Part shown: positions 10,055 to 20,142 of the stretch, piece by piece | Numbering within the stretch: position 1 is the first letter of the stretch | Layout of the letters: each line of letters opens with the position of its first letter | Assembly: GCF_963556105.2 (NCBI RefSeq) | Contig: NZ_OY829944.1 | Location: 936,501 to 1,000,500, forward strand | Reading direction: 5' to 3' | Source of the DNA: an uncultured Tolumonas sp. | GTDB lineage: Bacteria; Pseudomonadota; Gammaproteobacteria; Enterobacterales; Aeromonadaceae | DNA: 64,000 nt | The notes under the pieces: generated by a model | Told to the model about the DNA's origin: nothing | Seen by the model: the letters and a program-made list of their open reading frames with translations, nothing else | Database searches by the model: none | Position numbers and translations under genes: made by a program

Positions 10055-10083
10055 TTGAGAAAATTTGTTTTCAATGCTAGTAT
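10055..10083 (+). promoter_or_regulatory. predicted sigma-70 promoter of secG
   Basis: TTGAGA (10055-10060), a 17-bp spacer and TAGTAT (10078-10083) with an extended -10 TGC just before it lie 62 bp upstream of secG. The other 150 bp of the glmM-secG gap show nothing recognisable. Confidence 0.5.
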
Positions 10084-10144
10084 TCCGCCGCTTTATATTG
10101 CTGAATCGGCAAAATAGCTCGCTGTCGGGCGTGAGAGGAATGAA

Positions 10145-10492
10145 ATGTACGAAGTTCTACTGGTTGTTTATTTATTAGTAGCTATTACACTGGTCGGTCT
10201 GGTGTTAATTCAGCATGGTAAAGGTGCTTCAATGGGTGCATCTTTTGGTGCTGGTGCATCAAATACCGTTTTCGGCTCATCTGGTTCAGGTAACTTTCTG
10301 ACCAAGAGCACTGCAATTTTAGCTATTGTGTTTTTTATTATCAGTTTGTTGTTAGGTGCTATCACCAATAACCGCAGTAAACCAGCGGATACTTGGTCTG
10401 ATTTATCTAAGCCTGCGGCAGCACAACAAAAAACTGAAAAACCGGTAGAAAAAGTAGCGGATGTTAAAAAAGACGCTGACGTTCCAAATTAA
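10145..10492 (+). CDS. secG: preprotein translocase subunit SecG
   Basis: SecG is the small inner-membrane partner of SecYE that eases preprotein movement through the Sec channel. The 115 residues contain two membrane helices (about 3-22 and 55-75) joined by the conserved Gly/Ser-rich loop (QHGKGASMGASFGAGASNTVFGS region), then a polar, Lys-rich tail. The tRNA-Leu gene starts 7 bp after the stop codon, the same secG-tRNA-Leu arrangement known from E. coli (secG-leuU), so processing from one transcript is likely. Confidence 0.96.
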   Translation: MYEVLLVVYLLVAITLVGLVLIQHGKGASMGASFGAGASNTVFGSSGSGNFLTKSTAILAIVFFIISLLLGAITNNRSKPADTWSDLSKPAAAQQKTEKPVEKVADVKKDADVPN

Positions 10493-10498
10493 GATTTA

Positions 10499-10583
10499 GC
10501 CCAGCTGGTGGAATTGGTAGACACGCTATCTTGAGGGGGTAGTGCCGTTAGGTGTGCGGGTTCAAATCCCGCGCTGGGCACCA
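10499..10583 (+). tRNA. leuU: tRNA-Leu (anticodon GAG)
   Basis: An 85-nt class II tRNA. The acceptor stem GCCCAGC (10499-10505) pairs with GCTGGGC (10573-10579), followed by discriminator A and an encoded CCA. The anticodon stem CTATC/GGTAG surrounds the loop TTGAGGG, giving anticodon GAG at 10533-10535 (reads CUC/CUU). The T arm GCGGG-TTCAAAT-CCCGC and a long variable arm are present. Confidence 0.97.
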
Positions 10584-10589
10584 ATTTAG

Positions 10590-10619
10590 TTGATAGCATT
10601 AACCTCATTGTGTTATCAT
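10590..10619 (+). promoter_or_regulatory. predicted sigma-70 promoter of the tRNA-fMet-rimP-nusA operon
   Basis: TTGATA (10590-10595), an 18-bp spacer and TATCAT (10614-10619) each differ from consensus by one base. The predicted start falls just before the initiator tRNA at 10633. In E. coli the corresponding metY promoter drives the nusA-infB operon. Confidence 0.65.
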
Positions 10620-10632
10620 ATGCGTAATTTGA

Positions 10633-10709
<77 letters not shown>

Positions 10710-10746
10710 TTTTATATGATCATCATTTAAGGGTGATCAGGCTCAA

Positions 10747-10774
10747 GGCCCCAGTTCTTTGAACGGGGCTTTTT
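10747..10774 (+). terminator. first terminator in the rimP-nusA leader
   Basis: GCCCC-a-GTTC / GAAC-GGGGC (10748-10769) with a TTT loop, followed by TTTTT. It lies between tRNA-fMet and rimP. Confidence 0.8.
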
Positions 10775-10805
10775 GTTATCCGGATTCTGTTACCACCACT
10801 CTGGT

Positions 10806-10839
10806 GGGCATAATATTGGGCCGTCGATGCCCTTTTTTT
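10806..10839 (+). terminator. second terminator-like hairpin just before rimP
   Basis: GGGCAT (10806-10811) / ATGCCC (10827-10832) with a 15-nt loop is followed by seven T residues (10833-10839). The rimP ribosome site begins 7 bp later. Together with the hairpin at 10747 it could attenuate the operon. Confidence 0.65.
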
Positions 10840-10855
10840 ATTTATGGAGGGTCTA

Positions 10856-11314
10856 TTGGCTACCTTGGAACAACGCCTGACAGAAATACTTGATGCACCA
10901 GTTGTTGCGTTAGGTTATGAGTTGTGGGGAATTGAATTTATCCGTGCCGGAAAGCATTCTACTCTGCGTGTTTATATTGATCATGCGAATGGAATTTCGG
11001 TAGATGACTGTGCTGCGGTTAGTCATCAGGTGAGCGCATTACTGGATGTGGAAGATCCAATTACCACTGAGTATTACCTTGAAGTTTCATCTCCGGGTAT
11101 GGATCGACCATTACTCAAACCGGAACATTTTGCACGGTATATCGGCCAGGTTACGGCGGTGACATTGCGGATGGCAGTGAATAATCGACGTAAATATAAA
11201 GGCACTATCAAACAAGTTGAGAGAGAAATGATCACTCTGACGATTGATGGTAAAGATGAAATTCTGGCCTTTGCCAATATTCAACAGGCAAACCTGATCC
11301 CGAACTTTGATTGA
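10856..11314 (+). CDS. rimP: ribosome maturation factor RimP
   Basis: RimP assists 30S subunit maturation. I place the start at the TTG at 10856: it follows a strong GGAGG (10846-10850) with 5-bp spacing and gives the N-terminus [12 protein letters not shown], matching E. coli MSTLEQKLTEM. An in-frame ATG at 10844 overlaps the ribosome site and has nothing suitable upstream. The 152-residue product has the N-terminal alpha/beta domain ([40 protein letters not shown]) and the C-terminal SH3-like domain ([23 protein letters not shown]). First protein gene of the nusA operon. Confidence 0.94.
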   Translation: MATLEQRLTEILDAPVVALGYELWGIEFIRAGKHSTLRVYIDHANGISVDDCAAVSHQVSALLDVEDPITTEYYLEVSSPGMDRPLLKPEHFARYIGQVTAVTLRMAVNNRRKYKGTIKQVEREMITLTIDGKDEILAFANIQQANLIPNFD

Positions 11315-11329
11315 CGAGGCTATTGGATA

Positions 11330-12829
11330 ATGAATAAAGAAATCCTTTTAGTTGTTGATGCCGTTTCCAATGAAAAAGCGGTACCTCGCGAAAAGATTTT
11401 CCAGGCACTGGAAACCGCGTTGGCAACAGCAACCAAAAAGAAATACGAAGGCGATATTGACGTTCGTGTCGCAATTGATCGTAAAACTGGTGATTTTGAT
11501 ACTTTCCGTCGTTGGCAGACGGTGGAAGGTGATGGTGTCATGCAAAACCCGTATCGTGAAATTTCTCTGGATGCTGCACGTTTTGATGACCCGTCTATTC
11601 AATTGGGCGATTTTATCGAAGAGCAAATTGACTCGATCACTTTCGACCGTATCACTACACAAACGGCGAAACAGGTGATCGTTCAGAAAGTTCGTGAAGC
11701 TGAACGTGCACAAGTAGTTGAACAGTTCCGCGATCAGGAAGGTACTATTGTTACTGGCGTAGTCAAAAAAGTGACTCGTGACAGTGTTATTATCGATCTG
11801 GGTAGCAATGCGGAAGGCGTTATTTATCGTGAAGATATGTTACCACGCGAATCTTTCCGCAACGGTGACCGAGTGAAAGGCTTGTTGGCTGCGGTTAAAC
11901 CCGAAGCTCGCGGTTCACAACTGTTCATTAGCCGTACACACCCTGATTTTCTGAAAGAATTGTTCCGGATTGAAGTACCTGAAATCGGCGAAGAGATCAT
12001 CGAAATCAAAGGGGCTGCCCGTGATCCAGGTTCTCGCGCTAAAATTGCGGTAAAAACCAATGATCGTCGTATCGACCCTGTTGGTGCTTGTGTTGGTATG
12101 CGTGGTGCTCGTGTTCAGGCTGTGTCTGGTGAATTAGCAGGTGAGCGAATTGATATCGTATTGTGGGATGATAATCCTGCTCAATTCGTCATTAATGCTA
12201 TGGCTCCGGCTGATGTAGCGTCTCTGGTTGTGGATGAAGATAACCACACTATGGATATCGCTGTTATCTCCAGCAACTTGGCTCAGGCCATTGGTCGTAA
12301 CGGTCAGAACGTTCGCCTTGCCTCTCAGCTTTCCGGCTGGGAATTGAATGTAATGACTGTTGAAGATATGCAGACTAAACATCAGGCAGAAAAAGATCGC
12401 ATCCTGACTCTGTTTACTCAGGCTCTGGATATTGATGATGATTTTGCTGAGTTGTTAGTTGATGAAGGTTTCTCAACCGTTGAAGAGATCGCTTATGTTC
12501 CTTTAAGTGAACTGCAACGTATTGAAGATCTTGATGACGAACAAATTGAACAATTGCGTGATCGTGCTAAGCAAGCATTGAGTACTCAGGCGCTGGCTAA
12601 AGAAGAGACCTTAGCGGGTGCCAAACCAGCAGATGACTTGTTGGCATTAGAAGGTATGACGCAGGATCTGGCTTATGAACTGGCTGCTCGTGGTATCCCG
12701 ACTCTGGAGGATTTGGCTGAACAAGGCATTGATGATCTGAGTGGTATTCCGGGAATGACCGAACAAAAAGCCGGTGAATTGATTATGGCAGCTCGTAACA
12801 TTTGCTGGTTCGGCGAGCAGGCAGAGTAA
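11330..12829 (+). CDS. nusA: transcription termination/antitermination factor NusA
   Basis: NusA binds RNA polymerase and regulates pausing, termination and antitermination. The 499 residues follow the E. coli layout (495): N-terminal polymerase-binding domain (1-130), S1 domain (about 135-200; [17 protein letters not shown]), KH1/KH2 (about 230-345; [15 protein letters not shown] and [18 protein letters not shown]), then two acidic repeats with helix-hairpin-helix character (about 360-425 and 435-495; [16 protein letters not shown] and [20 protein letters not shown]). It lies 15 bp after rimP. The terminator-like hairpins upstream of rimP could make the operon respond to NusA itself (inference). 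Confidence 0.98.
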   Translation: MNKEILLVVDAVSNEKAVPREKIFQALETALATATKKKYEGDIDVRVAIDRKTGDFDTFRRWQTVEGDGVMQNPYREISLDAARFDDPSIQLGDFIEEQIDSITFDRITTQTAKQVIVQKVREAERAQVVEQFRDQEGTIVTGVVKKVTRDSVIIDLGSNAEGVIYREDMLPRESFRNGDRVKGLLAAVKPEARGSQLFISRTHPDFLKELFRIEVPEIGEEIIEIKGAARDPGSRAKIAVKTNDRRIDPVGACVGMRGARVQAVSGELAGERIDIVLWDDNPAQFVINAMAPADVASLVVDEDNHTMDIAVISSNLAQAIGRNGQNVRLASQLSGWELNVMTVEDMQTKHQAEKDRILTLFTQALDIDDDFAELLVDEGFSTVEEIAYVPLSELQRIEDLDDEQIEQLRDRAKQALSTQALAKEETLAGAKPADDLLALEGMTQDLAYELAARGIPTLEDLAEQGIDDLSGIPGMTEQKAGELIMAARNICWFGEQAE

Positions 12830-12845
12830 ACTGCGGAGGTAATGA

Positions 12846-15554
12846 ATGGCCGATTTATCAGTAAAACAACTAGCCATTGAAGTGGGAACACCGGTTGACC
12901 GGTTGGTACAGCAGTTTAAAGATGCTGGTTTGACTAAAGATGCTGATGCTATGGTGTCAGAACAAGAAAAACAAACGTTGCTTGAACATCTGAAAAAACA
13001 GCATGGTGCGGATGGTGCAGAACCTAAACGCATGACATTGCAGCGTAAAACCAAAAGCACATTAAACGTAGCAGGTGCTGGCGGTAAAAATAAAGAAGTA
13101 CAAATTGAAGTTCGTAAGTCAAAAACTTACGTGCATCGTTCTGTAATTGACGAAGCTCAACAGCAGAAAGAAGCGGAAGAAAAGGCGCGTCAGGAAGCTG
13201 AAAAAGCGCGTCAGGAAGAGTTAGCCAAAGCTGAACAAGCGCGTAAGGACGCGGAAGCCAAAGCCCGCAAAGAAGCCGAAGAAAAAGCGCGCAAAGAAGC
13301 TGAGGCCAGAACAGTATCGACAGAATCTGTTGCTGATAATGCAGCAAAATCTCCGGATGAGAAGGCCAAAAAATTGAAAGCTGAGGCAGATAAACGCGCA
13401 GACGATAATGCCAAACGTGAAGCAGAAGCATTACGTAAGAAACAAGAAGAAGAAGCTCAACGTAAAACCGAGCTGGAAGCTCAGCGAATTGCTGAAGAAG
13501 CTCGTCGTTTAGCGGTAGAAAATGAAGGCCGTTGGGCTGCAGAAGAAGAAGAACGTCGCCGTAAAGAATTGAACGACGATGTTAGCGAAGCCGCTTCTTT
13601 ATTTGTAAAAGAAGCTGAAGCTGAACGTGAACGTCAGGATGAAAGCAAAGGCCGCCGTCGTCCAGGTGTTGCTAAAGCCAAAAAATCGCCGCATGAAGAA
13701 GCTCGCGAAGAGCGAAACACCCGTGCGAGAAAAGGTAAGCGCGCTAAAGTTCATACGCCAAATTCAATGCAGCATGGTTTCCAGAAACCAGCGCAACCAG
13801 TGAACCGTGATATCGTGATCGGTGAAACGATCAGCGTTGGCGAACTGGCACAGAAAATGGCAGTAAAAGCGGTTGAAGTGATCAAAGTGATGATGAAGAT
13901 GGGCGCGATGGCCACCATCAACCAAATCATTGATCAGGAAACTGCACAACTGGTAGCGGAAGAAATGGGTCACAAAGTGACTCTGCGCCGTGAAAATGAG
14001 TTGGAAGAAGCGCTGTTGCAGGATCGTGATTCAACTGCGAAGAGCGAATCAAGAGCGCCGGTAGTTACCATCATGGGTCACGTTGACCATGGTAAAACTT
14101 CTTTGCTGGATTATATCCGTAAGGCAAAAGTGGCGTCTGGCGAAGCAGGTGGTATTACTCAGCATATCGGTGCTTACCATGTTGATACCGAAAACGGTAG
14201 TATCACTTTCTTGGATACCCCAGGCCATGCTGCATTTACCGCAATGCGTGCACGTGGTGCTCAGGCTACGGATATCGTTGTTCTGGTCGTTGCTGCCGAT
14301 GATGGTGTGATGCCACAAACAGTTGAAGCAATTCAGCATGCTAAAGCGGCTGGTGTACCAATTGTTGTTGCAGTTAACAAGGTTGATAAACCTGACTCTG
14401 ATCCAGATCGTGTCATGAACGAACTGACTCGTTACAGTGTTATCCCAGAAGAATGGGGTGGTGAGAACCAGTTCGTTAAAGTATCTGCGAAAAGCGGTGA
14501 AGGTATTGACGATCTGCTGAACTCTATCCTGTTGCAGTCTGAAGTTCTGGAGTTGACTGCGGTTCGTGATGCGATGGCCAGTGGTGTTGTGATCGAATCT
14601 CGTCTGGATAAAGGCCGTGGTCCGGTTGCTACCATCCTGGTTCAGGAAGGTACGCTGCGCCAAGGCGATATCGTATTGTGTGGTCTGGAATATGGCCGCG
14701 TCCGTGCGATGCGTGATGAAATGGGTCGTAACGTCGATTCCGTTGGGCCTTCAATTCCAGTTGAAGTTCTCGGTTTGTCAGGAGTGCCTTCTGCGGGCGA
14801 TGAAGTTACTGTTGTGCGTGATGAGAAAAAAGCGCGTGAAGTAGCTTTGTACCGTCAAGGTAAATTCCGTGATGTCAAACTGGCTCGTCAGCAGAAATCT
14901 AAACTGGAGAACATGTTCTCCAATATGACAGAAGGTGAAGTTTCTGAACTGAACGTGGTACTGAAAGCTGACGTACAAGGTTCGGTAGAAGCGATTGCTG
15001 ATTCGTTGAATAAACTGTCAACTGACGAAGTGAAAGTGAAGATCATTGGTTCTGGTGTGGGTGGTATTACTGAAACTGATGCCAGCCTGGCAGCAGCTTC
15101 TAATGCTATCGTGCTGGGCTTCAACGTTCGTGCTGATGCTTCTGCTCGTAAGATTATCGAATCTGAAAATATCGATCTGCGTTATTACTCTGTGATCTAT
15201 GATTTGATCGATGAAGTTCGTCAGGCGATGAGCGGTATGTTGGCACCGGAATACAAACAGCAGATCATTGGTCTGGCTGAGGTTCGTGATGTATTCCGTT
15301 CACCGAAATTTGGTGCCGTTGCCGGTTGTATGGTGACCGAAGGTACTGTTAAGCGTAACAACCCAATTCGTGTGTTGCGTGATAACGTTGTTATTTATGA
15401 AGGTGAGCTGGAATCTCTGCGCCGCTTCAAAGATGACGTACCTGAAGTTAAAAACGGTTACGAATGTGGTATCGCCGTTAAGAACTACAATGATGTGCGT
15501 CCTGGTGACCAGATCGAAGTTTACGAAATTGTCGAAATTCAGCGTACGCTGTAA
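12846..15554 (+). CDS. infB: translation initiation factor IF-2
   Basis: IF-2 is the GTPase that places fMet-tRNA on the 30S P site and promotes subunit joining. At 902 residues it is close to E. coli IF2-alpha (890). Layout: an IF2N module (1-50), a long Lys/Glu/Ala-rich charged region (about 95-310), a second IF2N-type module (about 325-375), then the G domain with [26 protein letters not shown] and SAKSGEG, followed by the beta-barrels and the fMet-tRNA-binding C2 domain ending [12 protein letters not shown]. The ATG follows GCGGAGGTAATGA. Internal starts for shorter IF-2 forms are known in E. coli; I did not identify them here. Confidence 0.98.
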   Translation: MADLSVKQLAIEVGTPVDRLVQQFKDAGLTKDADAMVSEQEKQTLLEHLKKQHGADGAEPKRMTLQRKTKSTLNVAGAGGKNKEVQIEVRKSKTYVHRSVIDEAQQQKEAEEKARQEAEKARQEELAKAEQARKDAEAKARKEAEEKARKEAEARTVSTESVADNAAKSPDEKAKKLKAEADKRADDNAKREAEALRKKQEEEAQRKTELEAQRIAEEARRLAVENEGRWAAEEEERRRKELNDDVSEAASLFVKEAEAERERQDESKGRRRPGVAKAKKSPHEEAREERNTRARKGKRAKVHTPNSMQHGFQKPAQPVNRDIVIGETISVGELAQKMAVKAVEVIKVMMKMGAMATINQIIDQETAQLVAEEMGHKVTLRRENELEEALLQDRDSTAKSESRAPVVTIMGHVDHGKTSLLDYIRKAKVASGEAGGITQHIGAYHVDTENGSITFLDTPGHAAFTAMRARGAQATDIVVLVVAADDGVMPQTVEAIQHAKAAGVPIVVAVNKVDKPDSDPDRVMNELTRYSVIPEEWGGENQFVKVSAKSGEGIDDLLNSILLQSEVLELTAVRDAMASGVVIESRLDKGRGPVATILVQEGTLRQGDIVLCGLEYGRVRAMRDEMGRNVDSVGPSIPVEVLGLSGVPSAGDEVTVVRDEKKAREVALYRQGKFRDVKLARQQKSKLENMFSNMTEGEVSELNVVLKADVQGSVEAIADSLNKLSTDEVKVKIIGSGVGGITETDASLAAASNAIVLGFNVRADASARKIIESENIDLRYYSVIYDLIDEVRQAMSGMLAPEYKQQIIGLAEVRDVFRSPKFGAVAGCMVTEGTVKRNNPIRVLRDNVVIYEGELESLRRFKDDVPEVKNGYECGIAVKNYNDVRPGDQIEVYEIVEIQRTL

Positions 15555-15599
15555 TCGTTTACGGGGGAATTTATTCCCCCGTTTACTCTGGAGTTAAAA

Positions 15600-16004
15600 A
15601 TGGCAAAAGAGTTTGGACGAGCCGACCGGGTTTCACAACAGATCCAGCGTGAAATCGCCGTTATCCTGCAGCGCGAAATCAAAGATCCGCGTGTTGGAAT
15701 GGCGACGGTGTCTGATGTGGAATTGACTCGTGATCTGCAGCATGCCAAAGTTTTTGTAACGTTCTTTTTGAACGAAGAAGATAACGTTGAGGCCGGCATC
15801 AAAGTGTTAAATGATGCTTCCGGTTATATTCGTATTCTGTTGGGTAAAGCGATGAAACTGCGTGTAGTACCAGAAATTCGCTTTGTCTATGACAAAACGT
15901 TGGTTGAAGGGATGCGGATCTCCAACCTGATTACTAACACCGTTCGTAATGATCAGCTTCGCCGTGGCGAATTGCCAGATCAGAGCGAGGAGGATCGTGA
16001 TTAA
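15600..16004 (+). CDS. rbfA: 30S ribosome-binding factor RbfA
   Basis: RbfA is a small KH-like protein that binds the 30S subunit near the 5' helix of 16S rRNA during late maturation and cold adaptation. The 134 residues match the family: [27 protein letters not shown] at the N-terminus, [16 protein letters not shown], and the KH-type [18 protein letters not shown]. The ATG follows a CTGGAGTT ribosome site. It lies 45 bp after infB and 2 bp before truB, so it is translated from the same mRNA. Confidence 0.97.
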   Translation: MAKEFGRADRVSQQIQREIAVILQREIKDPRVGMATVSDVELTRDLQHAKVFVTFFLNEEDNVEAGIKVLNDASGYIRILLGKAMKLRVVPEIRFVYDKTLVEGMRISNLITNTVRNDQLRRGELPDQSEEDRD

Positions 16005-16006
16005 AG

Positions 16007-16981
16007 ATGTCTCGACGACGTCGCTTCAAAGGTCGTGATGTGCACGGCATTATACTGCTGGACAAACCAAGCGGTATCACTTCGAATGATGCGCTGCAAC
16101 AAGTAAAGCGTATCTATAACGCAGCTAAAGCTGGGCATACTGGGGCTTTGGATCCACTGGCCACGGGGATGCTGCCTATCTGTTTTGGTGAGGCTACCAA
16201 GTTCTCTCAATTTTTACTGGATGCCGATAAACGTTATTGCGTCACTGCACGTTTAGGTGTTCGGACTGATACCAGTGATTCTGAAGGCTCGGTGGTTTCT
16301 GTTCGTCCAGTCAGCGTGACAGAAGAGCAATTATCACTGGCGTTAGATAAATTCCGTGGCGATATTTTGCAGGTGCCGTCGATGTTTTCAGCTTTGAAAC
16401 ATCAAGGGCGCCCGTTGTATGAATATGCGCGCGAAGGCATAGAGATTGAGCGTGAAGCTCGTCCTATCTCTATTTATTCGCTGGAATTGCTCAATTTTTC
16501 TGACGACACCATTTCGTTAGAAGTGCATTGTTCTAAAGGCACTTATATTCGTTCGTTGATCGACGATTTAGGCGAGTTATTAGGCTGTGGTGCACACGTT
16601 ATTCAGTTACGTCGTACTCAGGTCGCGAAGTATCCGAATGACAAAATGCTGAATCTGGAAAAGTTGAATGAAATTCTGGATGAATGCCGTGAGCAAGGCA
16701 TCCCGCCTCGCGAGAAATTGGATTATTACCTACTGCCAATGGATAGCGCGGTAAGCAATCTGCCAGAAGTTAACATGTCGCCGGTGCTGGCTGCCTATGT
16801 GACTCAAGGGCAGGCAGTGATGGTTCCGCATGCAGTAACGGACGGTTTTGTGCGCATGACTGTTGGTCCGGAAGCGGAATTCATCGGTGTCGGTGAAATT
16901 GACGAAGACGGTAAAGTTGCCCCGCGGCGTCTCGTTCGCATTGGTGGCGATGTACCAGATGCGGATGATCAAGCTGAGTAG
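16007..16981 (+). CDS. truB: tRNA pseudouridine-55 synthase TruB
   Basis: TruB makes pseudouridine 55 in the T loop of most tRNAs. The catalytic Asp49 lies in [15 protein letters not shown]. Other motifs are [48 protein letters not shown], and a C-terminal PUA-like segment ending [12 protein letters not shown]. At 324 residues it is about ten longer than E. coli TruB, from an acidic C-terminal extension. The gene overlaps the operon's flow with no gap: only 2 bp separate it from rbfA. Confidence 0.97.
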   Translation: MSRRRRFKGRDVHGIILLDKPSGITSNDALQQVKRIYNAAKAGHTGALDPLATGMLPICFGEATKFSQFLLDADKRYCVTARLGVRTDTSDSEGSVVSVRPVSVTEEQLSLALDKFRGDILQVPSMFSALKHQGRPLYEYAREGIEIEREARPISIYSLELLNFSDDTISLEVHCSKGTYIRSLIDDLGELLGCGAHVIQLRRTQVAKYPNDKMLNLEKLNEILDECREQGIPPREKLDYYLLPMDSAVSNLPEVNMSPVLAAYVTQGQAVMVPHAVTDGFVRMTVGPEAEFIGVGEIDEDGKVAPRRLVRIGGDVPDADDQAE

Positions 16982-16982
16982 C

Positions 16983-17010
16983 TTGTCTGTTATTACAGCT
17001 GTGCTAGAAT
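16983..17010 (+). promoter_or_regulatory. predicted rpsO promoter
   Basis: TTGTCT (16983-16988), a 16-bp spacer and TAGAAT (17005-17010) with an extended TGC precede rpsO by 64 bp. E. coli rpsO also has its own promoter at this position. Confidence 0.6.
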
Positions 17011-17074
17011 GCGCAGCTTCTCTGTGGGCTGAATTAGTGATCGGCTCACAGTCCATTAAACTCAGGAGTACACT

Positions 17075-17344
17075 ATGTCACTAAATGCTGAAACTAAAGC
17101 CAAGATCGTTGCTGATTTCTCTCGCGGTACCAATGACACTGGTTCACCAGAAGTTCAGGTAGCTCTGCTGACTGCTCAGATCAACCATCTGCAAGGCCAT
17201 TTCTCAGTACACTCTAAAGATCACCATGGTCGTCGTGGTCTGCTGCGTATGGTTTCTCAGCGTCGTAAAATGCTGGATTACCTGAAAGGCAAAGATGATG
17301 CACGTTACAAAGATCTGATCGCTAAATTAGGTCTGCGTCGCTAA
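17075..17344 (+). CDS. rpsO: 30S ribosomal protein S15
   Basis: S15 is a primary binder of the central domain of 16S rRNA. The 89 residues match the family exactly in length, with the conserved [28 protein letters not shown] and [25 protein letters not shown]. The ATG follows CTCAGGAGTACACT, a strong ribosome site. In E. coli, S15 represses its own translation through a leader pseudoknot; I did not resolve such a fold here. A terminator separates it from pnp. Confidence 0.98.
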   Translation: MSLNAETKAKIVADFSRGTNDTGSPEVQVALLTAQINHLQGHFSVHSKDHHGRRGLLRMVSQRRKMLDYLKGKDDARYKDLIAKLGLRR

Positions 17345-17366
17345 TTCATTCTTAGTGATTACATAC

Positions 17367-17397
17367 AAAAGGAGGCTTATGCCTCCTTTTGTTTTTT
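17367..17397 (+). terminator. terminator between rpsO and pnp
   Basis: AAAAGGAGGC / GCCTCCTTTT is a perfect 10-bp stem with a TTAT loop, followed by GTTTTTT. It is the counterpart of the known E. coli rpsO terminator. Confidence 0.88.
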
Positions 17398-17452
17398 CGT
17401 GACATAAGTGACATTTGCATCAGAATTATATCTTAAGTCGCTCTATCCCTGA

Positions 17453-17482
17453 TTACCTATTGTGCTCGCCTTCAGCTATAAT
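17453..17482 (+). promoter_or_regulatory. predicted pnp promoter
   Basis: A perfect -10 TATAAT (17477-17482) lies 18 bp after a weak -35 TTACCT (17453-17458), 43 bp upstream of pnp. The leader is too short to hold the long RNase III hairpin known from E. coli pnp. Confidence 0.5.
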
Positions 17483-17525
17483 AAGCGCGCATTTTGAGCG
17501 ACGAAATTAATAAAAGGAAATTCAC

Positions 17526-19691
17526 GTGAATCCTATTGTAAAAACCTTCCAATATGGCCAACACACTGTAACGATTGAAACAGGTGTTATGGCGCGTCAG
17601 GCAACTGCAGCTGTTATGGTCAGCATGGACGATACTGCAGTATTAGTAACTGTTGTTGGTAAAAAAGAAGCTGTTGAAGGTCGCGATTTTTTCCCGCTGA
17701 CTGTTAACTATCAAGAGCGTACCTACGCAGCAGGCCGTATTCCGGGTGGTTTTTTCAAACGCGAAGGTCGTCCAAGCGAAGGTGAAACACTGACTGCGCG
17801 TCTGATTGACCGTCCTATTCGTCCTCTGTTCCCAGAAGGTTTCCTGAACGAAGTTCAGATCGTGGCAACGGTAATGTCAGTTAACCCTGCAGTATCTCCT
17901 GATATCGTAGCGATGATTGGTACTTCTGCTGCGCTGGCTATCTCTGGTATTCCATTTAATGGCCCAATCGGTGCTGCGCGTGTTGGTTATATCAATGACG
18001 AATATGTTCTGAACCCGTCAGTTGTTGAACTGCAAGACAGTAAACTGGATCTGGTAGTTGCTGGTACTGCCGCAGCAGTGCTGATGGTTGAATCTGAAGC
18101 CGCTATCCTGCCAGAAGAAGTGATGCTGGGTGCGGTTGTGTATGGTCATGATCAACTGCAAACCGTAATCAAAGCTGTGAATGAATTTGCCGCTGAAGTG
18201 GGTACTACTCCATGGAATTGGGTTGCTCCAGCCGCTAACGTAGCGCTGAAAGCAAAAATTGCTGATCTGGCTGTGGAAGCAATCGGTGAAGCTTACCGTA
18301 TTACTGAAAAAGCGGTGCGTTATGATGCAATCTCTGCTCTGAAACAACGTATCGTTGCTGAAATCGTTGCCGCTGATGAAACTCAGGATGCCGGCGAAGT
18401 AGCAGATCTGTTCCATGAACTGGAAAGTGATGTGGTTCGTGGTCGTATCCTGCGTGGCGAGCCACGTATCGATGGCCGTGATCCACAGATGATTCGTGCA
18501 CTGAGCGTAGGTACTGGCGTTCTGCCTCGCGTTCATGGCTCAGCACTGTTTACCCGTGGTGAAACTCAGGCGCTGGTAGCTTGTACTCTGGGTACTGAAC
18601 GTGATGCGCAAACCATTGATGAAATCACTGGTGAACGTACTGATCGTTTCATGCTGCATTACAACTTCCCACCATACTGTGTGGGCGAGACTGGTATGAT
18701 CGGTTCACCAAAACGTCGTGAAATCGGCCATGGCCGTTTGGCGCGTCGTGGTGTTGCCGCTGTTATTCCTTCACAAGCTGAATTCCCTTACGTTGTTCGT
18801 GTGGTTTCTGAAATTACCGAATCGAACGGTTCTTCTTCAATGGCTTCTGTTTGTGGTACCTCTTTAGCTCTGATGGACGCAGGCGTTCCAATCAAGGCTT
18901 CTGTTGCTGGTATCGCAATGGGTCTGGTTAAAGATGGTGATAGCTTCGTAGTTCTGTCTGACATTCTGGGTGATGAAGATCATCTGGGCGACATGGACTT
19001 TAAAGTGGCTGGTACTTCTGAAGGTGTTACTGCGCTGCAGATGGACATCAAAATTGAAGGTATCACTAAAGAGATCATGCAGATCGCTCTGAAACAGGCT
19101 CGTGATGCGCGTTTGCACATTCTGGGTGTGATGGACAAAGCGATTGGTGAAGCGCGTAACGATATCTCTGATTTCGCTCCTCGCATTCATACCATCAAGA
19201 TCAACCCTGAGAAGATCAAAGACGTGATCGGTAAAGGTGGTTCGGTGATCCGTGCTCTGACTGAAGAAACCGGCACCACTATCGAGCTGGAAGATGATGG
19301 TACTGTGAAGATCGCAGCAGTAAGCGGTGAAGCAGCACAGGAAGCGATCCGTCGTATTCAAGCGCTGACCGCTGATGTTGAAATTGGCCGTATCTACGAA
19401 GGTAAAGTAACTCGTTTGGCTGAGTTTGGTGCTTTCGTAAACATTCTGCCAGGTAAAGATGGTCTGGTTCATATTTCACAAATCACTGATGAACGTGTGA
19501 AAGATGTATCTGATTACCTGAAAGTTGGTGACATGGTTCGCACTAAAGTGCTGGAAGTAGATCGTCAGGGTCGTATCCGTCTGTCTATCAAAGAAGCGAA
19601 ACGTGATGATCAGCCAGCAACTGAACAAGCAGTTGAAGCTGCACCGGTTGAGCAGGAAGTGGCAATCGACAACGTGCCAATGACTGAATAA
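17526..19691 (+). CDS. pnp: polyribonucleotide nucleotidyltransferase (PNPase)
   Basis: PNPase is the trimeric 3'-5' phosphorolytic exoribonuclease of the RNA degradosome. The start is GTG (17526) with AAAGGAAA upstream, giving [20 protein letters not shown]. Layout over 721 residues: first RNase PH domain (1-145), helical linker (about 150-320), catalytic second RNase PH domain (about 320-550; [58 protein letters not shown]), KH domain (about 555-615; [19 protein letters not shown]) and S1 domain (about 620-690; [28 protein letters not shown]). An acidic tail follows. The end of the nusA-pnp gene cluster. Confidence 0.98.
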   Translation: MNPIVKTFQYGQHTVTIETGVMARQATAAVMVSMDDTAVLVTVVGKKEAVEGRDFFPLTVNYQERTYAAGRIPGGFFKREGRPSEGETLTARLIDRPIRPLFPEGFLNEVQIVATVMSVNPAVSPDIVAMIGTSAALAISGIPFNGPIGAARVGYINDEYVLNPSVVELQDSKLDLVVAGTAAAVLMVESEAAILPEEVMLGAVVYGHDQLQTVIKAVNEFAAEVGTTPWNWVAPAANVALKAKIADLAVEAIGEAYRITEKAVRYDAISALKQRIVAEIVAADETQDAGEVADLFHELESDVVRGRILRGEPRIDGRDPQMIRALSVGTGVLPRVHGSALFTRGETQALVACTLGTERDAQTIDEITGERTDRFMLHYNFPPYCVGETGMIGSPKRREIGHGRLARRGVAAVIPSQAEFPYVVRVVSEITESNGSSSMASVCGTSLALMDAGVPIKASVAGIAMGLVKDGDSFVVLSDILGDEDHLGDMDFKVAGTSEGVTALQMDIKIEGITKEIMQIALKQARDARLHILGVMDKAIGEARNDISDFAPRIHTIKINPEKIKDVIGKGGSVIRALTEETGTTIELEDDGTVKIAAVSGEAAQEAIRRIQALTADVEIGRIYEGKVTRLAEFGAFVNILPGKDGLVHISQITDERVKDVSDYLKVGDMVRTKVLEVDRQGRIRLSIKEAKRDDQPATEQAVEAAPVEQEVAIDNVPMTE

Positions 19692-19773
19692 GCATTAGCT
19701 AATTAATTATACGTAGAAATGTATGCGTACCGCCAATTAATTAAGAGTTTAAGCATAAATTGATACGTCGGAT

Positions 19774-19807
19774 AAAAATCCAGTGATCTCAAGTCACTGG
19801 ATTTTTT
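19774..19807 (+). terminator. terminator after pnp
   Basis: AAAAATCCAGTGA / TCACTGGATTTTTT forms a long stem around a 7-nt loop with a built-in T-tract. It ends the pnp transcript 82 bp after the stop. Confidence 0.88.
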
Positions 19808-20142
19808 AATTCTTTTTCTACTGTGTATCCATCCGTCAACTTATCACTAAACTCAGAATTGAGCTGTTAGATGAAATGGAGTTGTTGCCAAAAATTCTGG
19901 CACCGAGCCAGATAGCAGTCCGATGAAGCGATTCCTCAGAAGTTTGAAAAGTGAGAGGCTACCGAGAGAGAGTATAAAAGTTCTCGTGAAGCTCATAATG
20001 AAATTACAGAGTAAATAATTGGTTATTACAACTAGTTTCGTCCGAATCAATATAGTAGTGGATTAATGTCGAACGAGTGGCTTTGTTTCTAAAACAGTGG
20101 TCAATTTAAGTTAACCAGTACAAGTTATTACGGAGAGCTATT
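19808..20142. other. 335-bp stretch without a recognisable gene, upstream of hrpB
   Basis: Short open stretches on the + strand (for example around 19860-19950 and 19945-20010) are broken by stop codons in every frame, and none gives a protein I recognise. It may hold the hrpB promoter or the remains of a decayed gene. I see no repeat or strong hairpin. Confidence 0.5.

Noticed and set aside
14049..14663. 204-codon open frame on the - strand inside infB
   Set aside because: Antisense to the IF-2 G domain, whose motifs are all intact on the + strand.
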